Assembly (NCBI RefSeq): GCF_002994045.1
Contig: NZ_MQUC01000003.1
Location: 2,332,501 to 2,396,500 of the forward strand
Reading direction: 5' to 3'
Source: Nonlabens agnitus
Lineage (GTDB): Bacteria > Bacteroidota > Bacteroidia > Flavobacteriales > Flavobacteriaceae
Length of the DNA: 64,000 nucleotides
The position numbers were made by a program, and so were the translations under genes. Positions 26,203-34,022 of this stretch are shown here, piece by piece; within the stretch, counting starts at the first letter, position 1, and each line of letters begins with the position of its first letter. A model generated the notes under the pieces. The model was given only the letters and a program-made list of their open reading frames with translations. It made no database searches and was not told the DNA's origin.

Positions 26203-26218
26203 ACGAAAACGTTTGCGT
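26203..26218 (+). promoter_or_regulatory. PurR/LacI-type operator-like palindrome
   Basis: ACGAAAACGTTTGCGT is a near-perfect 16-bp palindrome that closely resembles the E. coli PurR box (ACGCAAACGTTT core). It sits about 47 nt upstream of the candidate promoter of the IPExxxVDY-pyk pair. Confidence 0.4.
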
Positions 26219-26264
26219 AATTAAACTTACCATCTTCAACGTCACCTTTCAAGCAGTGTTAGGT

Positions 26265-26272
26265 TATTTTTG
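26265..26272 (+). promoter_or_regulatory. candidate -7 promoter element for IPExxxVDY-pyk
   Basis: TATTTTTG matches TAnnTTTG, 13 nt before the ATG at 26286. Confidence 0.5.
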
Positions 26273-26285
26273 TAGATTGATTACT

Positions 26286-26771
26286 ATGGGCACTCACAAA
26301 TTAGTTGATTGGGATATGGAAGATGAGCCGTTTGTGCTCATAGGCATCCATTCCACTTGTGAACCCTACAGGATGGCTTATTTTATAAATAAGTACCTCA
26401 AGGTTTCTTTTAAGAGGCAAGAAAAGGATCAAGATATCACGTTACAGGAATACATTGCCAGATTTCCAGTGTATCATTACAAGGATGTGGATCAAAATGC
26501 TTCCTTATATTTGATTCCCAACCATTGCCGGGCTCAAATCAAATCAACATCCAGTGCTGGTTTGTTTGCTACCCATCAAGTGGACGAGATTAAAACAACA
26601 TTGATAAAAGAGTATCGAACAGTGGATTTTTTACTTAAGATTGAGAAGGATCCAGAACATTTCCCATTAAAAAAATTGCTGAGCGAACTTAACGAGATAC
26701 CACAAGTTATATCAGTCTATCAAGCTGATGCAACCTCGATTAAAAATACGGATTATTTAATTTTCGAATAA
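26286..26771 (+). CDS. IPExxxVDY-family protein
   Basis: A 161-residue protein of the Bacteroidota family named for its C-terminal IPExxxVDY pattern; here the equivalent reads NEIPQVISVYQAD, followed by the usual end NTDYLIFE. The start is placed at MGTHKLVDWDMEDEPF because this acidic opening and the following LIGIHS are typical, and because a promoter element precedes it. It sits between rnc and pyk and shares one base with the pyk start, a neighbourhood I associate with this family. Its function is unknown; the constant linkage to pyk suggests a metabolic or regulatory tie. Confidence 0.82.
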   Translation: MGTHKLVDWDMEDEPFVLIGIHSTCEPYRMAYFINKYLKVSFKRQEKDQDITLQEYIARFPVYHYKDVDQNASLYLIPNHCRAQIKSTSSAGLFATHQVDEIKTTLIKEYRTVDFLLKIEKDPEHFPLKKLLSELNEIPQVISVYQADATSIKNTDYLIFE

Positions 26772-28204
26772 TGAATAGTACCCTTAAAAAGACCAAAATA
26801 GTTGCTACCCTAGGGCCTGCAACAGCGACAAAAGAAGTTTTACTCGACATGATACGCGCTGGTGTGAATGTCTTTAGAATCAACTTCTCACACGCAGATC
26901 ACGAGGCCGTTAGGGAACGTGTTCAAATGATACGTGACCTGAACAAAGAGCATGGATTTGCAACCGGAATTTTAGGAGACCTACAAGGCCCTAAATTGCG
27001 TGTAGGTGTCATGAGTGAAGAAGTAGTCGTCAAGGCTGGTGATCAAATCACCTTCACGACCGGTAAACCTTTTAAGGGAACGGCCGAGAATGTCTACATG
27101 AACTACGATCAGTTCCCAAAAGACGTTAAGGCTGGTGAGCGCATTCTATTGGATGACGGTAAATTGATTTTTGAAGTGGTCAAGACAGACGGTGAGAAAA
27201 ACGTACTGACTAAGGTGATTCAAGGTGGCCCACTAAGGTCCAAAAAAGGTGTCAACCTACCTCAAACCAATGTTTCCTTACCAGCGTTGACTGAAAAGGA
27301 TATCATTGATGCAAAATTTGCCTGTGAACTTCAAGTAGACTGGATGGCACTATCCTTTGTACGTCACAGTCGCGATTTGATACAGTTGCAAGATCTGATC
27401 AAAGAGCACTCTGAACATAAAATCCCAATCGTTGCCAAAATTGAAAAGCCTGAAGCCGTAAGAAACATCGACAAGATCGTTGCTTACTGTGATGGACTCA
27501 TGGTAGCTCGTGGTGATCTAGGTGTTGAAATTCCAGCGCATGAAGTACCACTTATCCAGAAGCAACTGGTGCTTAAGGCTAAAAACGCTAGAATTCCTGT
27601 GATCATTGCCACGCAAATGATGGAAACCATGATCACAAGTTTGACACCAACCAGAGCCGAGGTGAATGACGTAGCAAACTCCGTTATGGATGGTGCTGAT
27701 GCGGTAATGCTTTCTGGTGAAACATCTGTAGGGCAATATCCGGTTCAGGTGATTGAAAAGATGGCGAGCATTTGTCGCGCTGTAGAAGATAGTGAGCTTA
27801 TCAAAGTCCCACATGCGGCACCTCATATCAAGACTAAAAGGTATATCACCAAATCTATCTGTTATCACGCCGCTAAAATGGCTGACGAAATTAGCGCCAA
27901 GGCCATCACAACCATGACCAATTCTGGTTACACCGCATTCCAGATCAGTGCCTGGAGACCAGCGGCGCATATCTTGACCTTTACCAGCAACAGCCGTATT
28001 TTGACACAACTTAGTTTGCTTTGGGGTGTTCAAGCGTTTAACTATGATCGATTTGTAAGTACAGACGAAACGATTGAAGACGTGAACAAGTTTGCCAAAG
28101 ACAAGAAATTTGTAGAAAAAGGAGATTTCCTTATCAATCTAGCTGCTATGCCAGTGACAGAAAAAGGAATGGTAAACACTTTGAGAGTTAGTGAGGTAGA
28201 GTAA
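26771..28204 (+). CDS. pyk: pyruvate kinase
   Basis: Converts phosphoenolpyruvate and ADP to pyruvate and ATP in glycolysis. The 477-residue chain has TKIVATLGPAT at the N-terminus, the metal/substrate segment PIVAKIEKPEAV, GLMVARGDLGVEIP and the family signature IIATQMMETMI, then an allosteric C-terminal domain (residues about 350-477). It overlaps the IPExxxVDY gene by one base and ends at a strong terminator. Confidence 0.97.
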   Translation: MNSTLKKTKIVATLGPATATKEVLLDMIRAGVNVFRINFSHADHEAVRERVQMIRDLNKEHGFATGILGDLQGPKLRVGVMSEEVVVKAGDQITFTTGKPFKGTAENVYMNYDQFPKDVKAGERILLDDGKLIFEVVKTDGEKNVLTKVIQGGPLRSKKGVNLPQTNVSLPALTEKDIIDAKFACELQVDWMALSFVRHSRDLIQLQDLIKEHSEHKIPIVAKIEKPEAVRNIDKIVAYCDGLMVARGDLGVEIPAHEVPLIQKQLVLKAKNARIPVIIATQMMETMITSLTPTRAEVNDVANSVMDGADAVMLSGETSVGQYPVQVIEKMASICRAVEDSELIKVPHAAPHIKTKRYITKSICYHAAKMADEISAKAITTMTNSGYTAFQISAWRPAAHILTFTSNSRILTQLSLLWGVQAFNYDRFVSTDETIEDVNKFAKDKKFVEKGDFLINLAAMPVTEKGMVNTLRVSEVE

Positions 28205-28227
28205 TCATCATCTCATTTCATATATTT

Positions 28228-28266
28228 AAAAAGCTGGAAAGACTTTATTGTTTTTCCAGCTTTTTT
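28228..28266. terminator. bidirectional terminator between pyk and dinB
   Basis: AAAAAGCTGGAAA and TTTTCCAGCTTTTTT form a stem of at least 12 bp with an A-run before and a T-run after it. Confidence 0.9.
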
Positions 28267-28284
28267 AGTTTCTGATAACAACAA

Positions 28285-29370
28285 TCAAAACTCAAACTCC
28301 AGCTGTACCTCAACCGGCTCTTCTTCGTCCTTGTCCTCTGTATTAAGATTGCTCAAGGACAATCCTAGCAAACGTACGCTTTCGCGAAAGGATTCCTGAC
28401 GCACCAGCTCTGTGGCAATTTCTAAGATCTGTTCTTTCTTATCGACGTAGTTGGAAACCGTTTTACTACGCGTTTGCATTTTGAAATCGCTGTACTTTAT
28501 TTTAAGCGTGACCGTCTTACCGGCAACATCGCTTTTTGCCAGACGCCTTTCAATTTCTTCGGCAATCTGGTCCAGGCGTTCCATCATAAAGATCTCACTG
28601 GAGATGTTATCAGAAAAAGTACGCTCTGCTCCCAATGATTTTCTAATTCGGTCTGGTTTTACTGCGCTTTTGTGAACGCCACGTACGATGTCATAATAGT
28701 ACACACCACTTTTGCCAAAATGCTCTGCGAGAAACTCCTTGGATTTTGATTTTAAATCAGCACCGTTGAAGATGCCGTGTTGGTACATCTTCTCTGCAGT
28801 AACCTTGCCTATCCCATGAAATTTACGAATGTCCAACTGCTCCAGAAATTCTAATACCTCATCTGGAGTGATGGTCTTCTGTCCGTTAGGTTTGTTGTAA
28901 TCGCTGGCAACCTTGGCTATAAATTTATTGATGGAGATTCCAGCACTGGCAGTTAGACCAGTCGTCTCATAAATCCTACGGCGTATGTCGTAGGCGATGA
29001 TGGTTGCGCTGGGATAATTCAGTTTGTTCTCAGTGACGTCCAGATAGGCCTCGTCTAGGGATAATGGCTCGACCAGATCGGTATAGTCCAGGAAAATCTC
29101 TCGTATCTGGTTAGAGACCTCGCGATACCTTTCAAAACGAGCTTTGACAAAAATCAAATCTGGACACAATCGCGCAGCGGTCACGCTGGGCATGGCACTG
29201 CGCACACCGTACTTTCTCGCCTCATAACTTGCTGCTGCCACGACACCGCGCTTACTGCTGCCGCCTACAGCGAGAGGTTTGCCTTTCAATTCTGGTGCAT
29301 CGAGCTGCTCTACTGATGCGTAAAAGGCATCCATATCCACATGTATGATTTTGCGGTCTTCCAACTCCAT
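28285..29370 (-). CDS. dinB: DNA polymerase IV
   Basis: A Y-family translesion polymerase, 361 residues. Catalytic acids are D12 in HVDMDAFYAS and D106-E107 in SLDEAYLDVT; the thumb and helix-hairpin-helix (FHGIGKVTAEKM) and the C-terminal little-finger domain follow. The acidic tail (about residues 347-361) ends without the classical clamp-binding QLxLF; QLEFEF at the end may serve instead. The iterated palindrome, with one mismatch, encodes FRES at 328-331 in the little finger. Transcribed alone. No LexA box was recognised upstream. Confidence 0.94.
   Translation of the reverse strand: MELEDRKIIHVDMDAFYASVEQLDAPELKGKPLAVGGSSKRGVVAAASYEARKYGVRSAMPSVTAARLCPDLIFVKARFERYREVSNQIREIFLDYTDLVEPLSLDEAYLDVTENKLNYPSATIIAYDIRRRIYETTGLTASAGISINKFIAKVASDYNKPNGQKTITPDEVLEFLEQLDIRKFHGIGKVTAEKMYQHGIFNGADLKSKSKEFLAEHFGKSGVYYYDIVRGVHKSAVKPDRIRKSLGAERTFSDNISSEIFMMERLDQIAEEIERRLAKSDVAGKTVTLKIKYSDFKMQTRSKTVSNYVDKKEQILEIATELVRQESFRESVRLLGLSLSNLNTEDKDEEEPVEVQLEFEF
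28378..28391. repeat. iterated palindrome copy 9 (one mismatch, in dinB)
   Basis: GCTTTCGCGAAAGG: the last base differs from the consensus. Read as FRES on the minus strand. Confidence 0.85.
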
Positions 29371-29463
29371 AATGCAAAATTAGTGGATTGTTTTGCGGTG
29401 CTATCTTAAAATCTTAGCTAAAATCTAAGAAACAATTCCTTCGAACTATGGTAATTTACCCAG

Positions 29464-30138
29464 ATGAAAAAACAAGGATTAAAGGCCGTTATAATAGGCG
29501 CCACTGGACTCACTGGATCTGCATTATTAGAACAGTTGCTGGACGATAGTAGATATGATGTGGTGATTACGCTTTCGCGAAAGCGAGTTCAAAAAGAGCA
29601 TCCCAAACTACTCAATTTTGAGGCAGATCTTTTCGATCCTGTTACCTATGAGCATCACTTAAAAGGCGATCATTTGTTTATCTGCACTGGTACGACCAAA
29701 GCCAAAACGCCAGATCCAAAAAAGTACTATCGCATCGAGCATGATCTACCACTCACGGTGGCTCGCGTGGCACTTAAGAATGATGTTGCTACTATGGTAG
29801 CCATATCGGCTCTAGGTGCAGATCCAGATAGTAGGTTCTCTTATAACAAAGGAAAAGGCGAGATGGAGAGTGACCTGGAGCAACTGGGTTTTGAACAGGC
29901 CTATTTTGTCCAACCGGCACTTATAGGTGGTGAGCGTGAAGAGAAGCGCACGTTTGAGAGCCTTTGGAAAAAATTTCAAAAATTCATCGACCCATTACTG
30001 GTGGGCGGTCTCAAAAAATATAGAACCATTGAGCCTGCGGTGATCTCACAAGCGATGATTGAAATCGCCGTTAACGGTTATCCCAAGTCCAGAATTGAAA
30101 GTGACGAGTTAAAGGAAATCGTGACCAAGAAGTCATAA
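29464..30138 (+). CDS. NAD(P)H-binding oxidoreductase-like protein
   Basis: A 224-residue Rossmann-fold protein of the HTATIP2/atypical-SDR type. The nucleotide loop is GATGLTGS (12-19); FICTGTTKAKT and SALGADPDSRFSYNKGKGE continue the pattern, with the YNKGK tyrosine-lysine pair placed as in SDR active sites. The substrate is unknown. The iterated palindrome encodes TLSRKR (36-41), where family members commonly have SR at the end of the second strand for NADP binding, so the repeat coincides with a functional arginine. Separated by 67 nt from the PfkB gene. Confidence 0.82.
   Translation: MKKQGLKAVIIGATGLTGSALLEQLLDDSRYDVVITLSRKRVQKEHPKLLNFEADLFDPVTYEHHLKGDHLFICTGTTKAKTPDPKKYYRIEHDLPLTVARVALKNDVATMVAISALGADPDSRFSYNKGKGEMESDLEQLGFEQAYFVQPALIGGEREEKRTFESLWKKFQKFIDPLLVGGLKKYRTIEPAVISQAMIEIAVNGYPKSRIESDELKEIVTKKS
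29571..29584. repeat. iterated palindrome copy 10 (exact, in NAD-binding gene)
   Basis: An exact GCTTTCGCGAAAGC read as LSRK. Confidence 0.95.
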
Positions 30139-30205
30139 ATCCTTATGATTCCAGCATGAAATATTGCCAACTAAATGGCGTATTTTTGCATCAAAATTGA
30201 TCTTC

Positions 30206-31126
30206 ATGAGTAAGTTGGTAGTAGTAGGAACTGTTGCATTTGACGCCATTGAAACACCTTTTGGCAAAACCGATAAAATTTTAGGTGGCGCCGCGACCTT
30301 TATAGGACTGGCCGCATCGCATTTTAATACTGAAGTTGGACTGGTAAGCGTCGTAGGTGGTGATTTTCCAGAAAACTACCTCACCATGTTGCAAGACCGC
30401 GGCATGAACATAGAAGGCATCGAGATCGTTACAGACGGTAAGACCTTTTTCTGGAGTGGTAAATACCACAACGACATGAACACGCGCGACACGCTTGCCA
30501 CTGAGCTTAATGTTCTCGCAGACTTCAATCCTGTCGTGCCGGAACATTTCAAGGATGCCAATGTAGTCATGTTAGGGAATTTGCACCCAGCAGTACAGTT
30601 AGGTGTTATCGAACAAACAAAAGATGCTGATTTGCATATTCTGGATACCATGAATTTCTGGATGGATAGTGCATTGGATCTTTTGAAAGAAGTGATTGCC
30701 AAAGTTGATGTCATTACCATCAATGATGAAGAAGCTAGACAATTGTCAGGCGAATACAGTCTGGTTACTGCTGCTAAAAAGATCCACGAAATGGGTCCTA
30801 AATATGTGGTGATCAAAAAGGGAGAACATGGAGCATTGCTGTTTCATAATGATGAAATCTTCTTTGCACCAGCATTGCCGTTAGAAGAAGTTTTTGATCC
30901 TACTGGTGCTGGAGATACTTTTGCCGGTGGATTTGCAGGCTTTCTAGCTTCCAGCCGTGACTATAGTTTTGAGAACATGAAACGTGCGATTATCTATGGA
31001 TCCAACTTTGCGTCTTTTGCCGTAGAAAAATTTGGTACGGAGAGAATGCAAACAGTCACCAACGATGAAATAAGCAAACGACTAGAGCAGTTTAAAGCGC
31101 TCACTAAATTTGAAATAAACAACTAA
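30206..31126 (+). CDS. PfkB-family carbohydrate/nucleoside kinase
   Basis: A ribokinase-fold kinase phosphorylating a sugar or nucleoside, 306 residues. The catalytic Asp is D237 in the second signature DPTGAGDTFAGG (231-242), with GGAATFIGLAAS (27-38) near the N-terminal signature. The substrate cannot be read from sequence. It precedes the long PurF-like gene with a terminator-like hairpin between them; if functionally linked, ribose or nucleoside salvage would make sense, but that is inference. ATG at 30206 chosen over an in-frame upstream start because MSKLVVVGTVAFD is the standard opening and a TATTTTTG promoter element (30181-30188) lies 17 nt upstream. Confidence 0.88.
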   Translation: MSKLVVVGTVAFDAIETPFGKTDKILGGAATFIGLAASHFNTEVGLVSVVGGDFPENYLTMLQDRGMNIEGIEIVTDGKTFFWSGKYHNDMNTRDTLATELNVLADFNPVVPEHFKDANVVMLGNLHPAVQLGVIEQTKDADLHILDTMNFWMDSALDLLKEVIAKVDVITINDEEARQLSGEYSLVTAAKKIHEMGPKYVVIKKGEHGALLFHNDEIFFAPALPLEEVFDPTGAGDTFAGGFAGFLASSRDYSFENMKRAIIYGSNFASFAVEKFGTERMQTVTNDEISKRLEQFKALTKFEINN

Positions 31127-31134
31127 AACATAAC

Positions 31135-31160
31135 GCCCGGGAAACTCTCGGGCTTTTTTT
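31135..31160 (+). terminator. rho-independent terminator or attenuator before the PurF-like gene
   Basis: GCCCGGGA and TCTCGGGC form an 8-bp stem (one G-U) with a 3-nt loop followed by seven T's. It lies between the PfkB and PurF-like genes. Confidence 0.85.
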
Positions 31161-31186
31161 ATTCATTCTTTTGCCCTTGAAATGAT

Positions 31187-33085
31187 ATGAGTGACCAGTT
31201 AAAACATGAATGCGGTATTGCCCTAATCAGGTTATTGAAGCCGCTGGAATTTTATAAGGAAAAGTACGGTACCGCATTTTACGGTATCAACAAGATGTAC
31301 CTTATGATGGAAAAGCAGCACAACCGTGGTCAGGACGGCGCTGGTTTTGCCAGCATCAAACTGGACGTAAAACCTGGGCAACGATACATCTCCAGAGTGC
31401 GCAGTAATGCTGCGCAACCCATTCAGGATATTTTTGATCAAATCAATAATCGCATCAATGATGAAATGGCTGCAAATCCTAAATTAAAGGATAATGTTGC
31501 TGCTCAAAAAACAAGTATTCCTTATGTAGGTGAGCTCCTTATGGGTCACGTGCGCTATGGAACATTTGGAAAAAACTCTATTGAATCTGTACATCCATTC
31601 TTGCGTCAAAATAACTGGATGCACCGCAACCTGATCATGGCGGGAAACTTCAACATGACTAATGTATTCAAGCTTTTCAATAAGCTGGTGGAATTAGGTC
31701 AACATCCTAAAGACATGGCAGACACCGTGACGGTCATGGAAAAAGTGGGCCATTTTCAGGATAATGAGGTGCGCAAATTATATAAGAAATTTAAAAACGC
31801 TGGCCTTTCCAAAATGGAGGCCTCACCCAAGATCGCCGAGGAAATCAATGTTGCTAAAATCCTGCGCAAGAGTGCTCGCGACTGGGATGGCGGTTATGCT
31901 ATGGGCGGTTTAATGGGCCATGGTGATGCATTTTTATTGCGTGATCCTGCAGGAATACGTCCTGCCTATTATTATAAAGATGACGAAGTCGTGGTCGTAG
32001 CCAGTGAAAGACCAGTGATCCAAACCGCTTTCAATGCAAAGTTTGAGGACGTACACGAGCTGGATCCAGGTAAGGCCATCATCATCAAGAAAAACGGGAC
32101 TGTTTCTTTAGAACAGATTAGTGAGCCGCTGGAGCGCAAGGCCTGTTCTTTTGAGCGCATCTATTTCTCACGTGGTAGCGATGCAGAGATTTACCAGGAG
32201 CGTAAGATGCTGGGCAGACTTCTCTTTCCTAAGATCATGGAAAAGATCGATAATGACATCGACAATTCTGTGTTCTCCTATATTCCGAATACAGCAGAAA
32301 CGTCGTTTTACGGGATGATAGAAGCGGCGCATCAGGTCTTGAACGAGCAAAAAAGAGACGCGATCATTGCAGGTGAAGGAAACCTCACTGCAGAGCAGGT
32401 TGAGAAGACGCTTTCGCGAAAGCTGAGAACCGAAAAGATTGCGATCAAAGATGCCAAATTGAGAACCTTCATCACAGAGGATTCCTCGCGGGACGATCTT
32501 GTAGCGCACGTGTATGATGTCACTTATGGCGTCGTAAAACCTACGGATCATCTGGTCATCATCGATGACTCTATCGTACGTGGTACCACGCTTAAAAAAT
32601 CCATCTTGAAAATGATGGACCGACTCAATCCAAAAAGTATTGTAGTCGTTTCCAGTGCGCCACAAATACGTTATCCAGACTGCTATGGTATAGACATGGC
32701 ACGACTGGAAGGATTAATCGCATTCCAGGCGGCATTGCACTTACATAAGGATCGAGGCACTGAAAATATCATTGATGAGATCTATGAGAAGTGTAAGACC
32801 CAACTGGAATATGAAGACCGTGATGTAAAGAATTATGTACAGGAATTCTATGCACCGTTTACCGACGAAGAAATATCTGATAAAATCGCAGAATTACTAT
32901 CTGATGATGACCTCAACGCCAAAGTCGAGATCGTTTACCAAAAAGTAGAGGATCTACACAAAGCTTGTCCCAAAAACCTTGGTGACTGGTACTTTACTGG
33001 CGATTACCCAACAGATGGTGGTAACCGTGTTGTAAATCGTGCCTTTATCAATTTCTATGAAGGCAATGATGAACGAGCTTATTAA
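31187..33085 (+). CDS. PurF-like amidophosphoribosyltransferase, long form
   Basis: A 632-residue protein with an N-terminal class II glutaminase domain and a C-terminal phosphoribosyltransferase domain. The nucleophile would be Cys9 (HECGIALI), the glutaminase core shows QHNRGQDGAGFAS, and the PRPP loop VIIDDSIVRGTTLKKS lies at about 455-470. Classical PurF is about 470-500 residues; here there are inserts in the glutaminase half and an extra C-terminal tail of about 100 residues. Cys9 is not directly after Met, so a short N-terminal cleavage or a non-standard nucleophile position must be assumed. It could be the purine PurF or a flavobacterial paralogue. The palindrome encodes TLSRKL at 408-413. 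Confidence 0.85.
   Translation: MSDQLKHECGIALIRLLKPLEFYKEKYGTAFYGINKMYLMMEKQHNRGQDGAGFASIKLDVKPGQRYISRVRSNAAQPIQDIFDQINNRINDEMAANPKLKDNVAAQKTSIPYVGELLMGHVRYGTFGKNSIESVHPFLRQNNWMHRNLIMAGNFNMTNVFKLFNKLVELGQHPKDMADTVTVMEKVGHFQDNEVRKLYKKFKNAGLSKMEASPKIAEEINVAKILRKSARDWDGGYAMGGLMGHGDAFLLRDPAGIRPAYYYKDDEVVVVASERPVIQTAFNAKFEDVHELDPGKAIIIKKNGTVSLEQISEPLERKACSFERIYFSRGSDAEIYQERKMLGRLLFPKIMEKIDNDIDNSVFSYIPNTAETSFYGMIEAAHQVLNEQKRDAIIAGEGNLTAEQVEKTLSRKLRTEKIAIKDAKLRTFITEDSSRDDLVAHVYDVTYGVVKPTDHLVIIDDSIVRGTTLKKSILKMMDRLNPKSIVVVSSAPQIRYPDCYGIDMARLEGLIAFQAALHLHKDRGTENIIDEIYEKCKTQLEYEDRDVKNYVQEFYAPFTDEEISDKIAELLSDDDLNAKVEIVYQKVEDLHKACPKNLGDWYFTGDYPTDGGNRVVNRAFINFYEGNDERAY
32410..32423. repeat. iterated palindrome copy 11 (exact, in PurF-like gene)
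   Basis: An exact GCTTTCGCGAAAGC read as LSRK. Confidence 0.95.
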
Positions 33086-33107
33086 ATATTAAAGTGAGAT
33101 TTTGAAC

Positions 33108-33146
33108 AAAAAAAATCCCTTCAACTCACGTTGAAGGGATTTTTAG
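33108..33146. terminator. bidirectional terminator between PurF-like gene and sodA
   Basis: AAAAATCCCTTCAAC and GTTGAAGGGATTTTT are perfectly complementary over 15 bp around a 4-nt loop (TCAC), with A- and T-runs serving both converging genes. Confidence 0.93.
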
Positions 33147-33164
33147 ATTTTAATAAGCTACAGC

Positions 33165-33773
33165 TTATTTGTTCTGTGCGTATAGTTTAGAAACTTCTTC
33201 CCAGTTGATGACGTTAAAGAATGCTTCAACATAGTCTGGTCTTCTGTTTTGGTAGTTAAGGTAGTAAGCATGTTCCCATACGTCCAATCCTAGAATAGGC
33301 GTTCCACCACAACCAGTATCTGGCATCAATGGGTTGTCTTGATTAGGACATCCACAAACTTCTACTTTTCCGCCTTCATGCACACATAAAAATGCCCATC
33401 CAGAACCAAATTGTCCTTTGGCAGTTTCAGAGAATTTTGTTTTAAAATCGGCATAGCTTCCAAAAGCAGAATCAATTGCTTTAGCAAGATCTCCTGTAGG
33501 CTCGCCGCCACCATTAGGTGACATGATATTCCAAAACAATTTGTGGTTGTAATATCCACCACCATTGTTACGTACTGCTTTATTTTTCATATCCAGATTG
33601 CTCAGGATATTCTCTATGGTTTTCCCTTCATGATCGGTGCCTTCAATCGCAGCGTTCAATTTATCGGTATATCCTTGGTGATGCTTTGTATGGTGTATTT
33701 CCATTGTTTTAGCATCTATATGTGGTTCTAATGCATCATATGCATAATCTAACTTCGGTAATTCAAAAGCCAT
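33165..33773 (-). CDS. sodA: superoxide dismutase, Mn/Fe type
   Basis: Dismutates superoxide in the cytoplasm. Metal ligands are H27 (EIHHTKHH), H77 (YYNHKLFW), D164 and H168 (DVWEHAYY). Gly at the position before YYNH and the NQDNPLM segment (144-150), which supplies the active-site Gln from the C-terminal half, favour the Mn type over the Fe type. An unusual cysteine cluster, CGC at 140-142 plus C155, surrounds this segment; Bacteroidota SODs often carry it as far as I recall. 202 residues is normal. Transcribed alone towards a strong terminator. Confidence 0.95.
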   Translation of the reverse strand: MAFELPKLDYAYDALEPHIDAKTMEIHHTKHHQGYTDKLNAAIEGTDHEGKTIENILSNLDMKNKAVRNNGGGYYNHKLFWNIMSPNGGGEPTGDLAKAIDSAFGSYADFKTKFSETAKGQFGSGWAFLCVHEGGKVEVCGCPNQDNPLMPDTGCGGTPILGLDVWEHAYYLNYQNRRPDYVEAFFNVINWEEVSKLYAQNK

Positions 33774-33953
33774 TATATTAAGTTTTTAGTTAGTAATTCT
33801 TTGAACTATAAAGTTAGTGTAGGAACGCGCTGTAATAAAATCGCTGGTGTTATAATATACTTAAAGATAGACCGCTAATTCAGCTAAAAGCAATCGTAGG
33901 AATTGTCACCTATTGATAAGCTAGTTTTCTAGCAGGATTTTGATGTTGGGTTC

Positions 33954-33967
33954 GCTTTCGCGAAAGC
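33954..33967. repeat. iterated palindrome copy 12 (exact, divergent intergenic)
   Basis: An exact GCTTTCGCGAAAGC between divergent sodA and the AddA-like gene, 56 nt before the latter. Confidence 0.95.
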
Positions 33968-34011
33968 GAGATCTACCAAAAAAGAAAGCCTACTAATATC
34001 AACGGTTGTCC

Positions 34012-34019
34012 TAACTTTG
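34012..34019 (+). promoter_or_regulatory. candidate -7 promoter element, AddA-like gene, near-leaderless
   Basis: TAACTTTG matches TAnnTTTG and is only 3 nt before the ATG at 34023, so the transcript would begin at or just inside the start codon. Confidence 0.45.
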
Positions 34020-34022
34020 AGC

